Shown: positions 14,816 through 24,806, numbered from the stretch's first letter. The stretch is 64,000 bases of DNA from CAIWHR01 sp963726775 (GCA_963726775.1 CAVSDL010000001.1:620001-684000), one strand, 5' to 3'. Notes: generated from the letters alone by a model not told the origin. Made by a program: numbers and translations.

Positions 14816-15312
14816 CAGTCGAGTATCGCGACCCGGCCGGTCAGCCAGTCGATGTCGACCTCGAACTTGCGCTCGCCCGATGCCAGCGTGACGCGTCCGC
14901 CGTTGGAGCCGCCGTCGGGGAAGAAACGGATCGCGCCGACCCGGTCGCTGACGAGATCGCTCTGCGCGGTGAAGAGCTTCATCTCGACCTCGCGCGGCAA
15001 GGTGTGCACGCGCGCGTCGCGCTCGACCTGGAACGTGCGGTGCTCGAGGTCGAGCATCACCCGCGTATCCAGTCGCTGCGCGACGGCCTCGCTCCGCGCG
15101 AGACGCAGTCCGGCGGCCATCTGCCGCGCCGCGCTCTTCAATTCGGTGTTCGACACGCCGGGGCCGAGCAGCGGCACGACCAGCGCGGCGATGATCGCCA
15201 TGATCGAGAGCACGATGAGCAGCTCGAGCAGCGTCACCCCCGCCTGCGCCGGCCGTCCGGTGGCGGGGATAGGCGACACATGCACTGTTCCGGCGTTTCG
15301 GCGCAGCGTCAT
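14815..15312 (-). CDS. gspH: Type II secretion minor pseudopilin GspH
   Basis: A 165-residue pseudopilin. The prepilin site is QAG|VTLLELLIVLSIMAII after a 25-residue leader, followed by the GspH domain (LKSAARQMAAGLRLARSEAV and a beta-rich end). It sits below the I-J-K tip in the pseudopilus. The ATG at 15310-15312 overlaps the gspG stop as ATGA. Its leader is longer than usual, but no copy of the palindromic repeat is visible in it. Confidence 0.88.
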   Translation of the reverse strand: MTLRRNAGTVHVSPIPATGRPAQAGVTLLELLIVLSIMAIIAALVVPLLGPGVSNTELKSAARQMAAGLRLARSEAVAQRLDTRVMLDLEHRTFQVERDARVHTLPREVEMKLFTAQSDLVSDRVGAIRFFPDGGSNGGRVTLASGERKFEVDIDWLTGRVAILD

Positions 15313-15743
15313 TGCGTACTGACGATGTCCTTGTTGGGCCCGTCGCCGCCTTCCTTGCCGTCGGCGCCCAGAGAAATGATTTCGTATGGCGCGCTCTGCG
15401 CCGGCGAAACGTACTTGTACTCGTTGCCCCATGGATCTTTCGGCACCGATTGCTTCTTCCAGTACGGGCCGTTCCAGTTGTTGACGCCCGCCGGCGCGGA
15501 TATCAACGCCTGCAGGCCTTCCTGCGTCGTCGGGTAGCGACCGATCTCGAGCTTGTAGAGGTCGAGCGTCTGGCCGATCTGGCCGATCTCGATCTTCGCG
15601 GCGTCGGCCTTGGCCTTCTCGCCACGCCCGATGTAATTGCCGCAACCACGCTCATGATTACCGCGAGCAGCACCAGCACGACCAGGATTTCGATCAACGT
15701 CATTCCGCGGAGCGGACCTTCGTTTCAATTCGTGTCGCTCCAT
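15309..15743 (-). pseudogene. gspG: Type II secretion major pseudopilin GspG, two compensating frameshifts
   Basis: The major pseudopilin subunit. The start ATG 15743 has AGGAGA upstream. The prepilin stretch RG|MTLIEILVVLVLLAVIM is in a different frame (from 15703) from both the start and the remainder (GRGEKAKADAAKIEIGQIGQ onward, which ends normally in NKDIVSTQ). One extra base near 15704 and one missing base near 15640 restore a normal GspG of about 144 residues. The total length is a multiple of three, consistent with compensating indels. As written the mature pilin could not be made. Sequencing error is as likely as mutation. Confidence 0.8.
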
Positions 15744-15816
15744 TGCATTCTCCTGCGTCGTTGTCCGCTACAGCGCCGCGCAATCGCCCGCGGCGCCGGA
15801 AAAGTTTAGACAGGCC

Positions 15817-17066
15817 TCACTGGACAAGTTCGCTCATGCCCATGACACCCATCAGGATCGAGAGCACGATGCCGAGGATCAGCATGGCCAGCGAGAGAAT
15901 CAGCATCGGCTCCAGCACCGCGAGGAAACGCTTGATCGCCATCGCCACTTCGCGGTCGTAGACCTCGGCCACGCGGTTCAGCATTTCCTCGAGGCGGCCC
16001 GATTCCTCGCCGACCAGGATCATCTGCACCGCGAGCTTCGGGTAGTGGCCCGTCTCGTCCAGCGGCTTGCCGAATCCCTTGCCCTCGCGCAGCCGCGCGA
16101 TGACGCCGTCGAGCGCGTTCGCGAGCACGCTGTTGCCGAGCGTCTCCTTGACGATCGCGAGCCCCGACGAGCAGCGTCACGCCGTTGCCGAGCAGCGTCG
16201 CCAGCGTCCGGGCGAAACGCGCGACCTCGACCTTGGTCACGAGGTCGCCGATAAGCGGCCAGCGCAGCAGCCGCGCGTCCCAGCGCGCGCGCACGGCAGG
16301 ATCGGCCAGCCGACGGCGCATCCAGGCGATGAACAGCGCGGCCAGGGCGGCGATCGCCCACCACCACTGCTTCACGCCCGTTCCGACGAATACGACGATC
16401 TGCGTAGGCAACGGCAGCGCCTTCCCAGCCTGCGCGAACACCTGCTCGAACTGAGGAACAACGTAGGCAACGATCACCATCAGCGAGATCACCGCTACGC
16501 CGATCAGGATCGTCGGATAGATCAGCGCCGACTTCACGCTCTCGCGCAATTCCTTGTTGCGCTCCATGGTGTCCGCCAGACGCGTCAATACGTTGCCCAG
16601 CGCGCCACCGGCTTCGCCGGCGCGGACGATACTGACGTAGAAGCGGGAGAACACGTCGCGCCGCGCGTCCAAGGCCTGCGACAGCGCCTTGCCGCCGCGC
16701 ACGTCGTCGCGAATCTGCTGCAGCAGCGAGGCGACGGGAGGCGTGGGCGCGAGGCCGATCAGGACCTCCAGCGCGCGGTCGAGCGGCAGGCCCGCGCGCA
16801 GCAGCGTCGCGAGCTCGCGCGTAACCGACAGGCAGATGATCGCGCGTGACGGTCTTCGGCTCGAACCAGCGGCGGCGCGGACGGCGCACCACCCGTCTGC
16901 CGCCGCGGCGCCGGACGCCGCGTGCCCGACCGCGCGCGCCACCTGCATCGGCATGAGACCCTGGTCGCGCAGCCGGTCGACGATCGCAGCCTCGTTGGCG
17001 GCCTCGAGCTCGCCGACGGCGACTTCGCCCGTCGGATTGACGGCCCGGTAGACGGTATACGGGCAT
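15817..17066 (-). pseudogene. gspF: Type II secretion platform protein GspF, four apparent frameshifts
   Basis: The polytopic inner-membrane platform protein. The start ATG 17066 overlaps the gspE stop (TGATG) and reads MPVYR, after which the frame slips. The conserved parts VTRELATLLRAGLPLDRALEVL, the first membrane helix pair (LIYPTILIGVAVISLMVIVAY) and the C-terminal helix (LSLAMLILGIVLSILMG) lie in three different frames. Shifts are needed near 17050, 16900, 16835 and 16160 (the last in a GGGG run). Corrected, it would be about 415 residues, normal for the family. The length leaves remainder two modulo three, matching two net insertions. Confidence 0.8.
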
Positions 17067-18767
17067 CAGTTCTCCCGCGTTACGCGCAGGACTTCCTCGA
17101 ACGTGGTGATGCCGTGCACCGCCTTGCGCAGGCCATCCTCGTACATCGTCACCATGCCCTCGCGGATCGCCTCGCCGCGCAGCTCGGTCGAGGTCGCGTG
17201 CTTCATCACCATGCTGCGCAGCGGGTCGCTCATCGGCAGCATTTCGAGGATGCAGATCCGGCCGGAATACCCGGTCTGCGCGCACTGCGGACAGCCTTTG
17301 GGATGGAAGAGCGTGATGGCCTTCGCGTCGCTGAAGCGCGCAAGACCGAGCTCGTCGACCAGTTCCGGCAGCGCCGCATACGGCTCCTTGCAGTGCTCGC
17401 ACAGCGTGCGCACGAGGCGCTGCGCGAGGATGCCGATCACCGTCGACGTGAGCAGGTAGTCCTCGATGCCCATGTCGAGCAGCCGGTTGACGGTGGACGC
17501 GGCATCGTTGGTGTGGATCGTCGACAGCACGAGGTGGCCGGTCAGCGCCGACTGCACGGCGATCTCCGCGGTCTCGAGATCGCGGATTTCGCCGATCATG
17601 ATCACGTCGGGGTCCTGGCGCACGATCGAGCGCAGCGCATTGGCGAACGTGAGGTCGATCTGCGGCTTGACCTGTATCTGGTTGATCCCCGGCATCTGGT
17701 ATTCCACCGGGTCCTCGACGGTGAGGATCTTCACGTCGGGCTGATTGAGCTGCTCGAGCGCCGTGTACAGCGTGGTCGTCTTGCCGGAGCCGGTGGGGCC
17801 GGTGACCAGCAGGATGCCGTGCGGCTCCAGCAGCACGTCGCGAAACGCCTTCAGCGTGTCGTCCTCGAAGCCCAGGCGCTTGAAGTCGAGCGCGACGCCG
17901 CCCTTGTCGAGGATCCGCATCACCACCGACTCGCCGTGCATCGTCGGCACCGTGGACACGCGCAGGTCGATTTCCTTGCCCTGGACGCGCAGCCGGATGC
18001 GGCCGTCCTGCGGCAGCCGCCGTTCGGCGATGTCGAGGTTCGCCATGATCTTGACGCGCGAGATCACGGCCGCGGAAAAACGGCGCGGGCGGCGACTCGA
18101 CCTCGTGCAGAACGCCGTCGATCCGGTAGCGCACGGCCAGACGGTTCTCGAACGGCTCGATATGGATGTCGGAAGCGCGTGCCTCGAGCGCGTTGGTGAT
18201 GATGAGCGAGACGAGGCGGATCACGGGCGCCTCGGCGGCGAGATCCTTCAGTTGCTGGACGTCGGCGTCGAACGCGAGGTCGTCGCCGCGCTGCTCGACA
18301 TCGCCGACGATCTGCCCGACCGCCGAGCGGCCGGCGCCGTAGAGACGCTCGAGCGCGGCGTCGAGCTCTCCGGGTATCGCCACCAGCGGCTTCACGTCGC
18401 GGCCGGTGACCATGCGGAAGGCGCCGATCGTGTAGGCGTCGGTCGGATCGGCCATCGCCAGCGCCAGCTCGTTTTCGTCCTCGCTCACCGGGAGCGCCCG
18501 CGCTTCGCGCAGGAAGCGAGCGGAAATGCGCTCCTCGAGGATCGGGAATTCCGGATAGCCGGAGGCGTCCACGAGCGGGAGGTCGAGCTGTGCCGCGAGC
18601 GCCTCGGTGACGTCGCGCTGCGCGCAGACACCGAGCGTCACCAGCAGCGCGCCCAGCCTCTCGCCGCTGTCCTGCTGGACGCGAAGTGCGCGCTCGAGGC
18701 CCGCAGCATCCAGTTTTCCGCGTGCGATCAGGATCTCGCCGAGCCGTTTGCGAACCGGTGTGTCCAC
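17066..18767 (-). pseudogene. gspE: Type II secretion ATPase GspE, one frameshift
   Basis: The hexameric ATPase that powers pseudopilus assembly. The N-terminal part (from GTG 18765-18767) has the N1 and N2 domains (KRLGEILIARGKLD, ASDIHIEPFENRLAVRYRID). A single extra base near 18070-18080 shifts the frame. The C-terminal part (17066-18067) holds Walker A GPTGSGKTTTLY, the Asp box, Walker B VIMIGEIRDLETAE, the His box STIHTND and the zinc motif CEHC-CPQC. The length is 567 codons plus one base. Corrected, it would be a normal GspE of about 566 residues. It is the first gene of the operon. Confidence 0.85.
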
Positions 18768-18952
18768 GCGTGGAATCGTTCCAGAATCGGAAAATGGAGC
18801 CGATGATCATAGCATGGCCAACATGCGAAAATCGCTGCGCAGCCACGCAAATCAAGATGTTGCGCGTGTTTTTTACAGCAAACTGTCGTCATCGCCCGAC
18901 GACGTCACGCTAGAATGTCGCCGTCTCCCGACGACTTCGCGGCTCGGCCATC

Positions 18953-19999
18953 ATGAAGTTGATTGCGTTCTACCTGCCGCAGTTCCATCCGATCCCGGAA
19001 AACGACGCGTGGTGGGGCAAAGGCTTCACCGAGTGGCGCAACGTCGTTCGCGCGCAACCTAACTTCACGGGTCACTATCAGCCGCACCTCCCCGCGGACC
19101 TCGGGTTCTACGACCTGCGCGTTCCTGAAATGCGCATCGAGCAGGCGGAACTAGCGCGCGAACATGGCATCCACGCGTTCTGCTACTACTACTACTGGTT
19201 CGGCGGTAGGCGCCTGCTCTCGCGTCCGCTCGACGACATGGCGGCCTCGGGCAAGCCGGACTTTCCGTTCTGCATCTGCTGGGCGAACGAGAACTGGACG
19301 CGCCGCTGGGACGGCGGCGACGACGAAATCCTCATCGGGCAGAGCTACTCGCCCGACAACGACCGGCGCCTGATTTCGGATCTCGTGCCGTTATTCGAGG
19401 ACCGCCGCTACCTTCGCATCGGCGCGCGGCCGCTGCTGCTCGTCTATCGCGCCGATCTTCTGCCGTCACCCCGAGAATCGGTGTCGCGTTTTCGGGAAGC
19501 GGCCCGCGCGGCCCGCATCGAAGATCCCTTTCTCGCGATGGTCCAGCACCCCGGAATGGCCGCCCCCGGCGAGCTGGGGTTCGATGCCGCCGTCGAATTT
19601 CCTCCGCACGGCCTGACCACACGGCTCATGACAAAAATGGTCGAGCTCACCAATACGCGTTACGAGGGCCAGGTCTGGGATTACATTTCGGCGGCGCAGA
19701 ATGCGATCGCGCGGCCGCCGCCGGCCTACACGCTGTTCCGCGGCGTGATGCCGGGCTGGGACAACACGCCGCGGCTGCAGAACAACGGCCAGATCTTCGT
19801 CAACACGCATCCCGACAACTACCGCCGCTGGCTGGCGGCGGCCATCGAGCAGACGCGCGCACGCAATCCGCCCGAGCGGCAGCTCGTCTTCATCAACGCC
19901 TGGAACGAATGGGCCGAGGGCTGCCACCTCGAGCCCGACGGCGCGTTCGGGCGCGGGTTCCTCGAGGCAACCCGGAGCGCGGTCAGCGGATCGCGCTGA
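18953..19999 (+). CDS. WbsX-type glycan enzyme (GH99-like domain)
   Basis: A 348-residue protein matching the WbsX / glycoside hydrolase 99-like family throughout: AFYLPQFHPIPENDAWWGKG at the start, then GFYDLRVPEMRIEQAELA, an FCYYYYWFGGRRLL stretch, CWANENWTRRWDG and an FINAWNEWAEGCHLEPD end. Family members occur in O-antigen and capsule loci, where they act on mannan-type glycans. It has no signal peptide, so action is cytoplasmic. It is alone on the plus strand and its last 17 bases overlap the end of hemL on the other strand. Confidence 0.85.
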   Translation: MKLIAFYLPQFHPIPENDAWWGKGFTEWRNVVRAQPNFTGHYQPHLPADLGFYDLRVPEMRIEQAELAREHGIHAFCYYYYWFGGRRLLSRPLDDMAASGKPDFPFCICWANENWTRRWDGGDDEILIGQSYSPDNDRRLISDLVPLFEDRRYLRIGARPLLLVYRADLLPSPRESVSRFREAARAARIEDPFLAMVQHPGMAAPGELGFDAAVEFPPHGLTTRLMTKMVELTNTRYEGQVWDYISAAQNAIARPPPAYTLFRGVMPGWDNTPRLQNNGQIFVNTHPDNYRRWLAAAIEQTRARNPPERQLVFINAWNEWAEGCHLEPDGAFGRGFLEATRSAVSGSR

Positions 20000-21263
20000 A
20001 CGCCGCTTCGGCGCGGGCGACCGTCGCCGCGATGTCGTCCGCGGCATGCGCGGCCGAGACGAAGCCCGCCTCGAATGCCGACGGCGCAAAGTACACGCCG
20101 GCGTCGAGCATCGCGTGGAAGAACTTGTTGAAGCACGCCTTGTCCCCGGCCATCACCGTGTCGTACGTGTCGGGCACCGCGTCGGCAAAATAAAGACCGA
20201 ACATGCCGCCGACCGACTGGGCGCAGAAGCGGACACCGGCGCGCTTCGCGGCGGCCGCGAGACCGTCGGTCAGCGATTTCGTCGTCGTCGCGAGCCGGTC
20301 GTAGAACCCCGGCGCCTGGATCTCGGCCAGCGTCGCCAGGCCCGCGGCGACGGCCACCGGATTTCCCGACAGCGTTCCCGCCTGGTACACCGGTCCCAGC
20401 GGGGCGATCTTCTCCATGATCGCGCGCTTGCCGCCGAACGCTCCGACCGGCATGCCGCCGCCGATCACCTTGCCCAGCGTCGTGACGTCGGGCGTGATGC
20501 CATAGAGCCCCTGCACGCCGCGCGGATGCACGCGGAAGCCGGTCATCACCTCGTCGAAGATCAGCACGGCGCCATGCGCATCGCACACGCGGCGCAGCCC
20601 GGACAGGAATCCGGGCCGCGGCATGATCAGGTTCATGTTGCCGACGATCGGCTCGACGATGATGCAGGCGATTTCCTTGCCCTGGGTCGCGAACGCGGCC
20701 TCCACCGCGCCGATGTCGTTGTACGGCAGCACGATCGTTTCGTTGGCGATCGCGGGCGGAACGCCCGCCGAGGACGGCTGGCCGAAGGTCAGCGCGCCCG
20801 AACCGGCCTTCACGAGCAGGCTGTCGCCATGGCCGTGGTAACAGCCTTCGAACTTGACGATCTTGCTGCGTCCCGTGTAACCCCGCGCGAGGCGCAGCGC
20901 CGACATCGTGGCCTCGGTGCCCGACGACACGAGCCGCACCATTTCGATGGACGGCAGCAGGCGGACGAGCGTTTCCGCCATCTCGATCTCGATCTCGGTG
21001 GGCGCGCCGAACGACAGGCCCTTCGGCGCGATGTCGACGACGGCCTTCACGACCGCCGGATGCGCGTGGCCGAGGATCGCTGGCCCCCACGAGCCGACAT
21101 AATCGATGTAGCGCTTGCCGTCGGCGTCCCACAGGTAGGCGCCTTCGCCGCACGTGAAAAAGCGCGGCGTGCCGCCGACCGAGCGGAAGGCGCGGACCGG
21201 CGAGTTCACGCCGGCGGGAATCGTGCGCTGGGCACGGGCGAAGAGTTCGTCGTTGCGGCTCAT
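19983..21263 (-). CDS. hemL: Glutamate-1-semialdehyde 2,1-aminomutase
   Basis: A 426-residue PLP enzyme that converts glutamate-1-semialdehyde to 5-aminolevulinate in the C5 route to haem. It begins MSRNDELFARAQRTIPAGVN, has the expected SVGGTPRFF and YIDYVGSWGP motifs, and the PLP-lysine region TLGKVIGGGMPVGAFGG near residue 265. The length matches the family. Its start overlaps the stop of the upstream glycosyltransferase gene as ATGA, so the two are co-transcribed. Confidence 0.95.
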   Translation of the reverse strand: MSRNDELFARAQRTIPAGVNSPVRAFRSVGGTPRFFTCGEGAYLWDADGKRYIDYVGSWGPAILGHAHPAVVKAVVDIAPKGLSFGAPTEIEIEMAETLVRLLPSIEMVRLVSSGTEATMSALRLARGYTGRSKIVKFEGCYHGHGDSLLVKAGSGALTFGQPSSAGVPPAIANETIVLPYNDIGAVEAAFATQGKEIACIIVEPIVGNMNLIMPRPGFLSGLRRVCDAHGAVLIFDEVMTGFRVHPRGVQGLYGITPDVTTLGKVIGGGMPVGAFGGKRAIMEKIAPLGPVYQAGTLSGNPVAVAAGLATLAEIQAPGFYDRLATTTKSLTDGLAAAAKRAGVRFCAQSVGGMFGLYFADAVPDTYDTVMAGDKACFNKFFHAMLDAGVYFAPSAFEAGFVSAAHAADDIAATVARAEAAFSAIR

Positions 21264-22327
21264 TGGGAGGTTCCGTCGCGTTTTCGTTGGAGGGCGGCCT
21301 TGCGCTCGGCAGCGTGCGGATAGTGCGGCGCAAGGGTCAGAATGCGATCGTATTCGGAAAGGGCCTCGCGGATTTGGCCGTTTCTTTCCAGCGCCTGCGC
21401 GAGGTTGAAGCGGGTCGCCGGGTCCTGCGGCATTTCGGCGGCGGCGACGCGGAATCTCTCGAGCGCCGCCTCGATGTCGCCGTGCAGCGCGAGAAACGTC
21501 CCCTTGAGATTGAGCGCGGCGACGTCGTAAGGGTACAAGGCCAGCACGCGATCCGCGGCGGCCTCGGCCTCGGTCCAGCGCCCCTGCGCATAGAGCTCGA
21601 GTGCTTCGGCGGCGGCGGCGTCGACTTGGGCCGCCGCTTCGCGGCCGCGGCGCTGCCACTTCGCGGCGAGCAGTGCCGTGTAGTGGCGATATCTATCTTC
21701 CACGCGCGCGGCACCCGGCCCGGTTCCGGACGTCCCCAGACTCGACCGGTACACCGCCGTCTCCACAGGGACGAATGCAAAGTCGCCCGACTCCGCGAGT
21801 TGCATCCAGAAATCCCAGTCCTCGCAGATCTCGAGCCGCTCGTCGAATCGGCACTGCGCAAGTGCCGCACGCCGGAACAACAGCGCGTTCGAGGGGATGT
21901 AGCAATCCTGGTAGAGCAACAGGCGCGAGAAAGGCTGCGCGCGGAGGCGAATCCGCTGGCCCGCAGCGTCGATCTCGCGGACGATGGCGTACGCAGCCGG
22001 GGCGGCCGGCGTGTCAAGCAGGGCGCCGACCAACGTCTCCACATGCGCGGGCAGGCAAAAATCGTCGTCATCCAGGAGGCCGATGAACGTGCCGGTGGCG
22101 CGGTCGAGACCCGCGTTGGCCGCCGCCGCCCGAAGGCGAGGCGCGGCCGCGGGCACGAAGCAAACAGGATGCCGCCCGCACATGGTCGGCGGTGGTGGAT
22201 GCGTCGAACCGGACGCGGCGACGACGACGACTTCAATGTCCGGCCAGGTCTGCGCCGCGATCGAGGCGAGTGCATCATGGAGTTCCGTCCGTTCCATCGA
22301 CCGCACTATGATGCTTACCGGCGTCAT
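21260..22327 (-). CDS. Family 2 glycosyltransferase fused to TPR repeats
   Basis: A 355-residue protein. Residues 1-200 are a GT-A family 2 domain (TPVSIIVRSMERTELHDALA, the LLDDDDFCLP metal-binding motif, FDERLEICEDWDFWMQLA). Residues 235-350 are three or so tetratricopeptide repeats (ALELYAQGRWTEAEAAADRV, FNLAQALERNGQIREALSEY). The TPR part may bind an acceptor protein or partner. It overlaps hemL by ATGA, an unexpected pairing of a glycan gene with haem synthesis. The acceptor is unknown. Confidence 0.8.
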   Translation of the reverse strand: MTPVSIIVRSMERTELHDALASIAAQTWPDIEVVVVAASGSTHPPPPTMCGRHPVCFVPAAAPRLRAAAANAGLDRATGTFIGLLDDDDFCLPAHVETLVGALLDTPAAPAAYAIVREIDAAGQRIRLRAQPFSRLLLYQDCYIPSNALLFRRAALAQCRFDERLEICEDWDFWMQLAESGDFAFVPVETAVYRSSLGTSGTGPGAARVEDRYRHYTALLAAKWQRRGREAAAQVDAAAAEALELYAQGRWTEAEAAADRVLALYPYDVAALNLKGTFLALHGDIEAALERFRVAAAEMPQDPATRFNLAQALERNGQIREALSEYDRILTLAPHYPHAAERKAALQRKRDGTSQ

Positions 22328-22354
22328 GGTCGCAAGATCGCAAACATCTCCACA

Positions 22355-23017
22355 TCAGGCGAACGCGTTCGCGACCGCGCGCGCCGCAGCCTCGACGTCG
22401 GGCGCGTCGAACACGGCCGAGATCACGGCGACCGCGTCGGCGCCGGCACACGCCAGTTCCCGCGCATTGTCGGCCGTGATGCCGCCGATGGCGACGACCG
22501 GCACGTCGAGGTGGCGCGCGCGCAGGAGCAGCCCGACTTCGGCGCGCCGGGCGCCGGGCTTGACCGAAGATGCGAAGAAGCTGCCGAACGCGATGTAATC
22601 GGCGCCCTCGGCGACAGCGGCATCCGCGCGCGCCGAATCGTCGTAGCACGACACGCCGATGATGCGGTCCGGGCCGACGATCGCGCGCGCGGCGGCAATG
22701 CTGCCATCGTCCTCGCCGAGATGCACGCCGTCGGCGCCGACTTCGGCGGCCAGCACGGGGTCGTCGTTGACAACAAAAATCGCGCCGCGCGCGGCGTGCA
22801 CGCGGGCCAGCGCCGCGGCCTGCGCGCGTTTCAACGCGGCGTCGGCCGTCTTGTTCCGGTATTGAACGGCTCCGGCGCCGCCTGCGAGTGCCGCCACCAC
22901 GCGCGCGACCAGATCCGCGGTGTCCGCGATATCGGGCGTCACCGCGTAGAGGCCGGCGATGCGACGCGCGCGGGCGCGCCGTACCGCGAAGACATCGTCA
23001 ATGCGTGCGCCCGGCAT
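22355..23017 (-). CDS. thiE: Thiamine-phosphate synthase
   Basis: A TIM-barrel enzyme of about 220 residues joining HMP pyrophosphate and the thiazole phosphate. Motifs are LYAVTPD, VQYRNKTAD, FVVNDDPVLAAEVGADGVHL and VAIGGITADNA. The start at 23017 overlaps the end of thiD by 20 bases; an ATG at 23062 would add 15 residues. No TPP riboswitch was seen upstream of the thiD-thiE pair. Confidence 0.9.
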   Translation of the reverse strand: MPGARIDDVFAVRRARARRIAGLYAVTPDIADTADLVARVVAALAGGAGAVQYRNKTADAALKRAQAAALARVHAARGAIFVVNDDPVLAAEVGADGVHLGEDDGSIAAARAIVGPDRIIGVSCYDDSARADAAVAEGADYIAFGSFFASSVKPGARRAEVGLLLRARHLDVPVVAIGGITADNARELACAGADAVAVISAVFDAPDVEAAARAVANAFA

Positions 23018-23877
23018 CGGAAACAAGCGCCGCGTCGGCGTCGGGCGCCGGCTCGTCGGCATCCTCGCGCGCCCAGAACAGGCGATCGGGCAGGAACTGG
23101 CCCATGCCGGGGCGGTACGCCTTTTTCAGCGTGTGCCATGTGTAATCCTGGGCCTCGCGCACGGCCTCGGGCAACTCCAGCCCGTTGGCGAGCATCGCGG
23201 CGATTGCGGAGGCCAGCGTGCAGCCGGACCCATGGTAACTGCCGGACAGCCGCGGCCAGGTATCGGTGCGCACGATGCCGCTCTTGCCGTACAGCGTATT
23301 GACGACCTGCGGCGTCGCCTCGTGCGTCCCCGTGACGAGCACGTATTCGGCACCCATCTCGATCGAGACGTCCGGCACAGTCCGCGAACGAGAGTTCCTC
23401 GTCCTCTTCGGCGTCCGCGAGACGGCGCGCTTCCATGCTGTTCGGCGTGAGAATCGTCGTCTGCGGCAGCAGGAGCTCGCGCATCGCGCGCACCATGTCC
23501 TCGGTCGCGAACTCGTCGCCGCGGCCGGACGTGAGCACGGGGTCGAAGATCAGCGGCACGTCCGGATAGTCGGAGACGATCTCGGCGATCGCGGCGATGA
23601 TTTCCACGCTGCCCAGTACGCCGATCTTGAATGCGTCGACGGGCATGTCCTCGAGCAGGCAGCGCGCCTGGTCGGCGACCCATTCGGCGTCGACCGGCTG
23701 CACGCCGTCGACACCCATCGTGTCCTGCACGGTGATCGCCGTCACCACGGACAGCGGATGGCAACCCATGCTCGCGAGCGTCAGGATGTCGGCCTGCAGT
23801 CCCGCGCCCCCCGATGGGTCCGACGCGGCAAACGTCAGGACGAGCGGCGGAAATTCGGGTTCGGTGTCGGGGGGCAT
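22998..23877 (-). pseudogene. thiD: Hydroxymethylpyrimidine/phosphomethylpyrimidine kinase, one frameshift
   Basis: A ribokinase-fold kinase making HMP pyrophosphate for ThiE. The first 170 residues are in one frame (LTFAASDPSGGAGLQADILT, FDPVLTSGRGDEF, TILTPNSMEARRL). The rest (IEMGAEYVLVTGTHE, SGSYHGSGCTLASAIAAMLA) is in another. A single extra base near 23368 explains this, and the length is 293 codons plus one base. Removing it gives a complete enzyme of about 292 residues, so the break may be a sequence error. It is transcribed divergently from rubredoxin. Confidence 0.85.
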
Positions 23878-23980
23878 GGTGCAACGACCGTTGACGCCGC
23901 GCGTGCGGCCGCAAAGGTCGCGCAGATTGCGTAGGCCTTGCTAGAATTGCGGGATTTTACTCCAACCGCCCCGCCCCCCA

Positions 23981-24145
23981 ATGAAAAAGTACATGTGCCT
24001 GATCTGCGGCTGGATATACGATGAAGCCGCGGGTGCCCCCGACGAGGGGATTGCACCCGGAACGAAGTGGGAAGACGTGCCGCCCAACTGGACCTGCCCG
24101 GAATGCGGCGCGCGCAAGGAAGACTTCGAAATGGCGGAATTCTAG
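23981..24145 (+). CDS. Rubredoxin
   Basis: A 54-residue protein with the two CxxC knuckles that hold one iron: CLICG at residues 6-10 and CPECG at 39-43, plus the expected aromatic WIYDEAAG and PPNWTCPECG surroundings. It acts as a small soluble electron carrier. It lies 14 bases upstream of glyoxalase I and is divergent from thiD. The length and motif spacing are exactly those of the family. Confidence 0.95.
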   Translation: MKKYMCLICGWIYDEAAGAPDEGIAPGTKWEDVPPNWTCPECGARKEDFEMAEF

Positions 24146-24158
24146 GAAGGTTACCAAG

Positions 24159-24548
24159 ATGCGGATCCTGCACACGATGCTGCGCGTCGGCGACCTCCAG
24201 CGGTCGATCGACTTCTATACCGGCGTGATGGGCATGCACCTGCTGCGCACGACGGATCGCCCCGAGCAGAAGTACACGCTGGCTTTCGTCGGCTACGGCG
24301 ACGAGTCGCACGGCGCGGTGCTCGAGCTCACGTACAACCACGGCGTCGACTGCTACGACATCGGCAGCGGATTCGGGCACGTCGCCATCGAGGTCGGCGA
24401 TGCTGCCGCGGCATGCGCCGCCGTGCGCGCCAAGGGCGGAACGGTGACGCGGGAGGCCGGCCCGGTCAAGGGCGGAACGACGGTCATCGCGTTCGTCGAG
24501 GACCCCGATGGCTACAAGCTGGAATTGATCGAGCGTTCGCCACCATAA
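24159..24548 (+). CDS. gloA: Lactoylglutathione lyase (glyoxalase I)
   Basis: A 129-residue metalloenzyme that isomerises the methylglyoxal-glutathione hemithioacetal. Two beta-alpha-beta-beta-beta modules are visible; metal ligands include His5 (RILHTMLRV), a Glu in VLELTYN, His in GFGHVAIEV and Glu in YKLELIE. GGAAGG lies eight bases before the ATG. Together with rubredoxin it forms a short plus-strand unit. Confidence 0.95.
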   Translation: MRILHTMLRVGDLQRSIDFYTGVMGMHLLRTTDRPEQKYTLAFVGYGDESHGAVLELTYNHGVDCYDIGSGFGHVAIEVGDAAAACAAVRAKGGTVTREAGPVKGGTTVIAFVEDPDGYKLELIERSPP

Positions 24549-24732
24549 GGCGCGCATATTCAAATCGTGCCGTGCGACGGTAGTGCTGCGTGCCGCCGCG
24601 CGCAATCGAACGGCGCCGCGGGCGCCGCTCATCGCGCACAGCGGCGCGCAATCAGCCGGACGCTTGGCCGCGGGATAGTACTCATCGAGCAGTCGTGGCC
24701 ATCGCGCGGCGGTGGTGGAACTCGCGCTGTGC

Positions 24733-24789
24733 GGGCAGGGGCGCCCTGCCCACCCGCGAATCCCTGAACAATCGTCGCGCGGGCGCGAC
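24733..24789. other. Two hairpins between convergent gloA and the SCO gene
   Basis: GGGCAGGG-GCG-CCCTGCCC (24733-24751) is a perfect eight-base stem, and GTCGCGC-GG-GCGCGAC (24774-24789) a perfect seven-base one. They lie between convergent genes and might stop both transcripts, but neither has a T run, so they may instead be repeat-derived. Confidence 0.4.
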
Positions 24790-24806
24790 AGTAATTCAGA
24801 GGTTCC

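Noticed and set aside
23878..23980. Possible TPP riboswitch ahead of thiD-thiE
   Set aside because: The conserved thi-box elements are absent and the spacer of about 100 bases is shared with the divergent rubredoxin gene.
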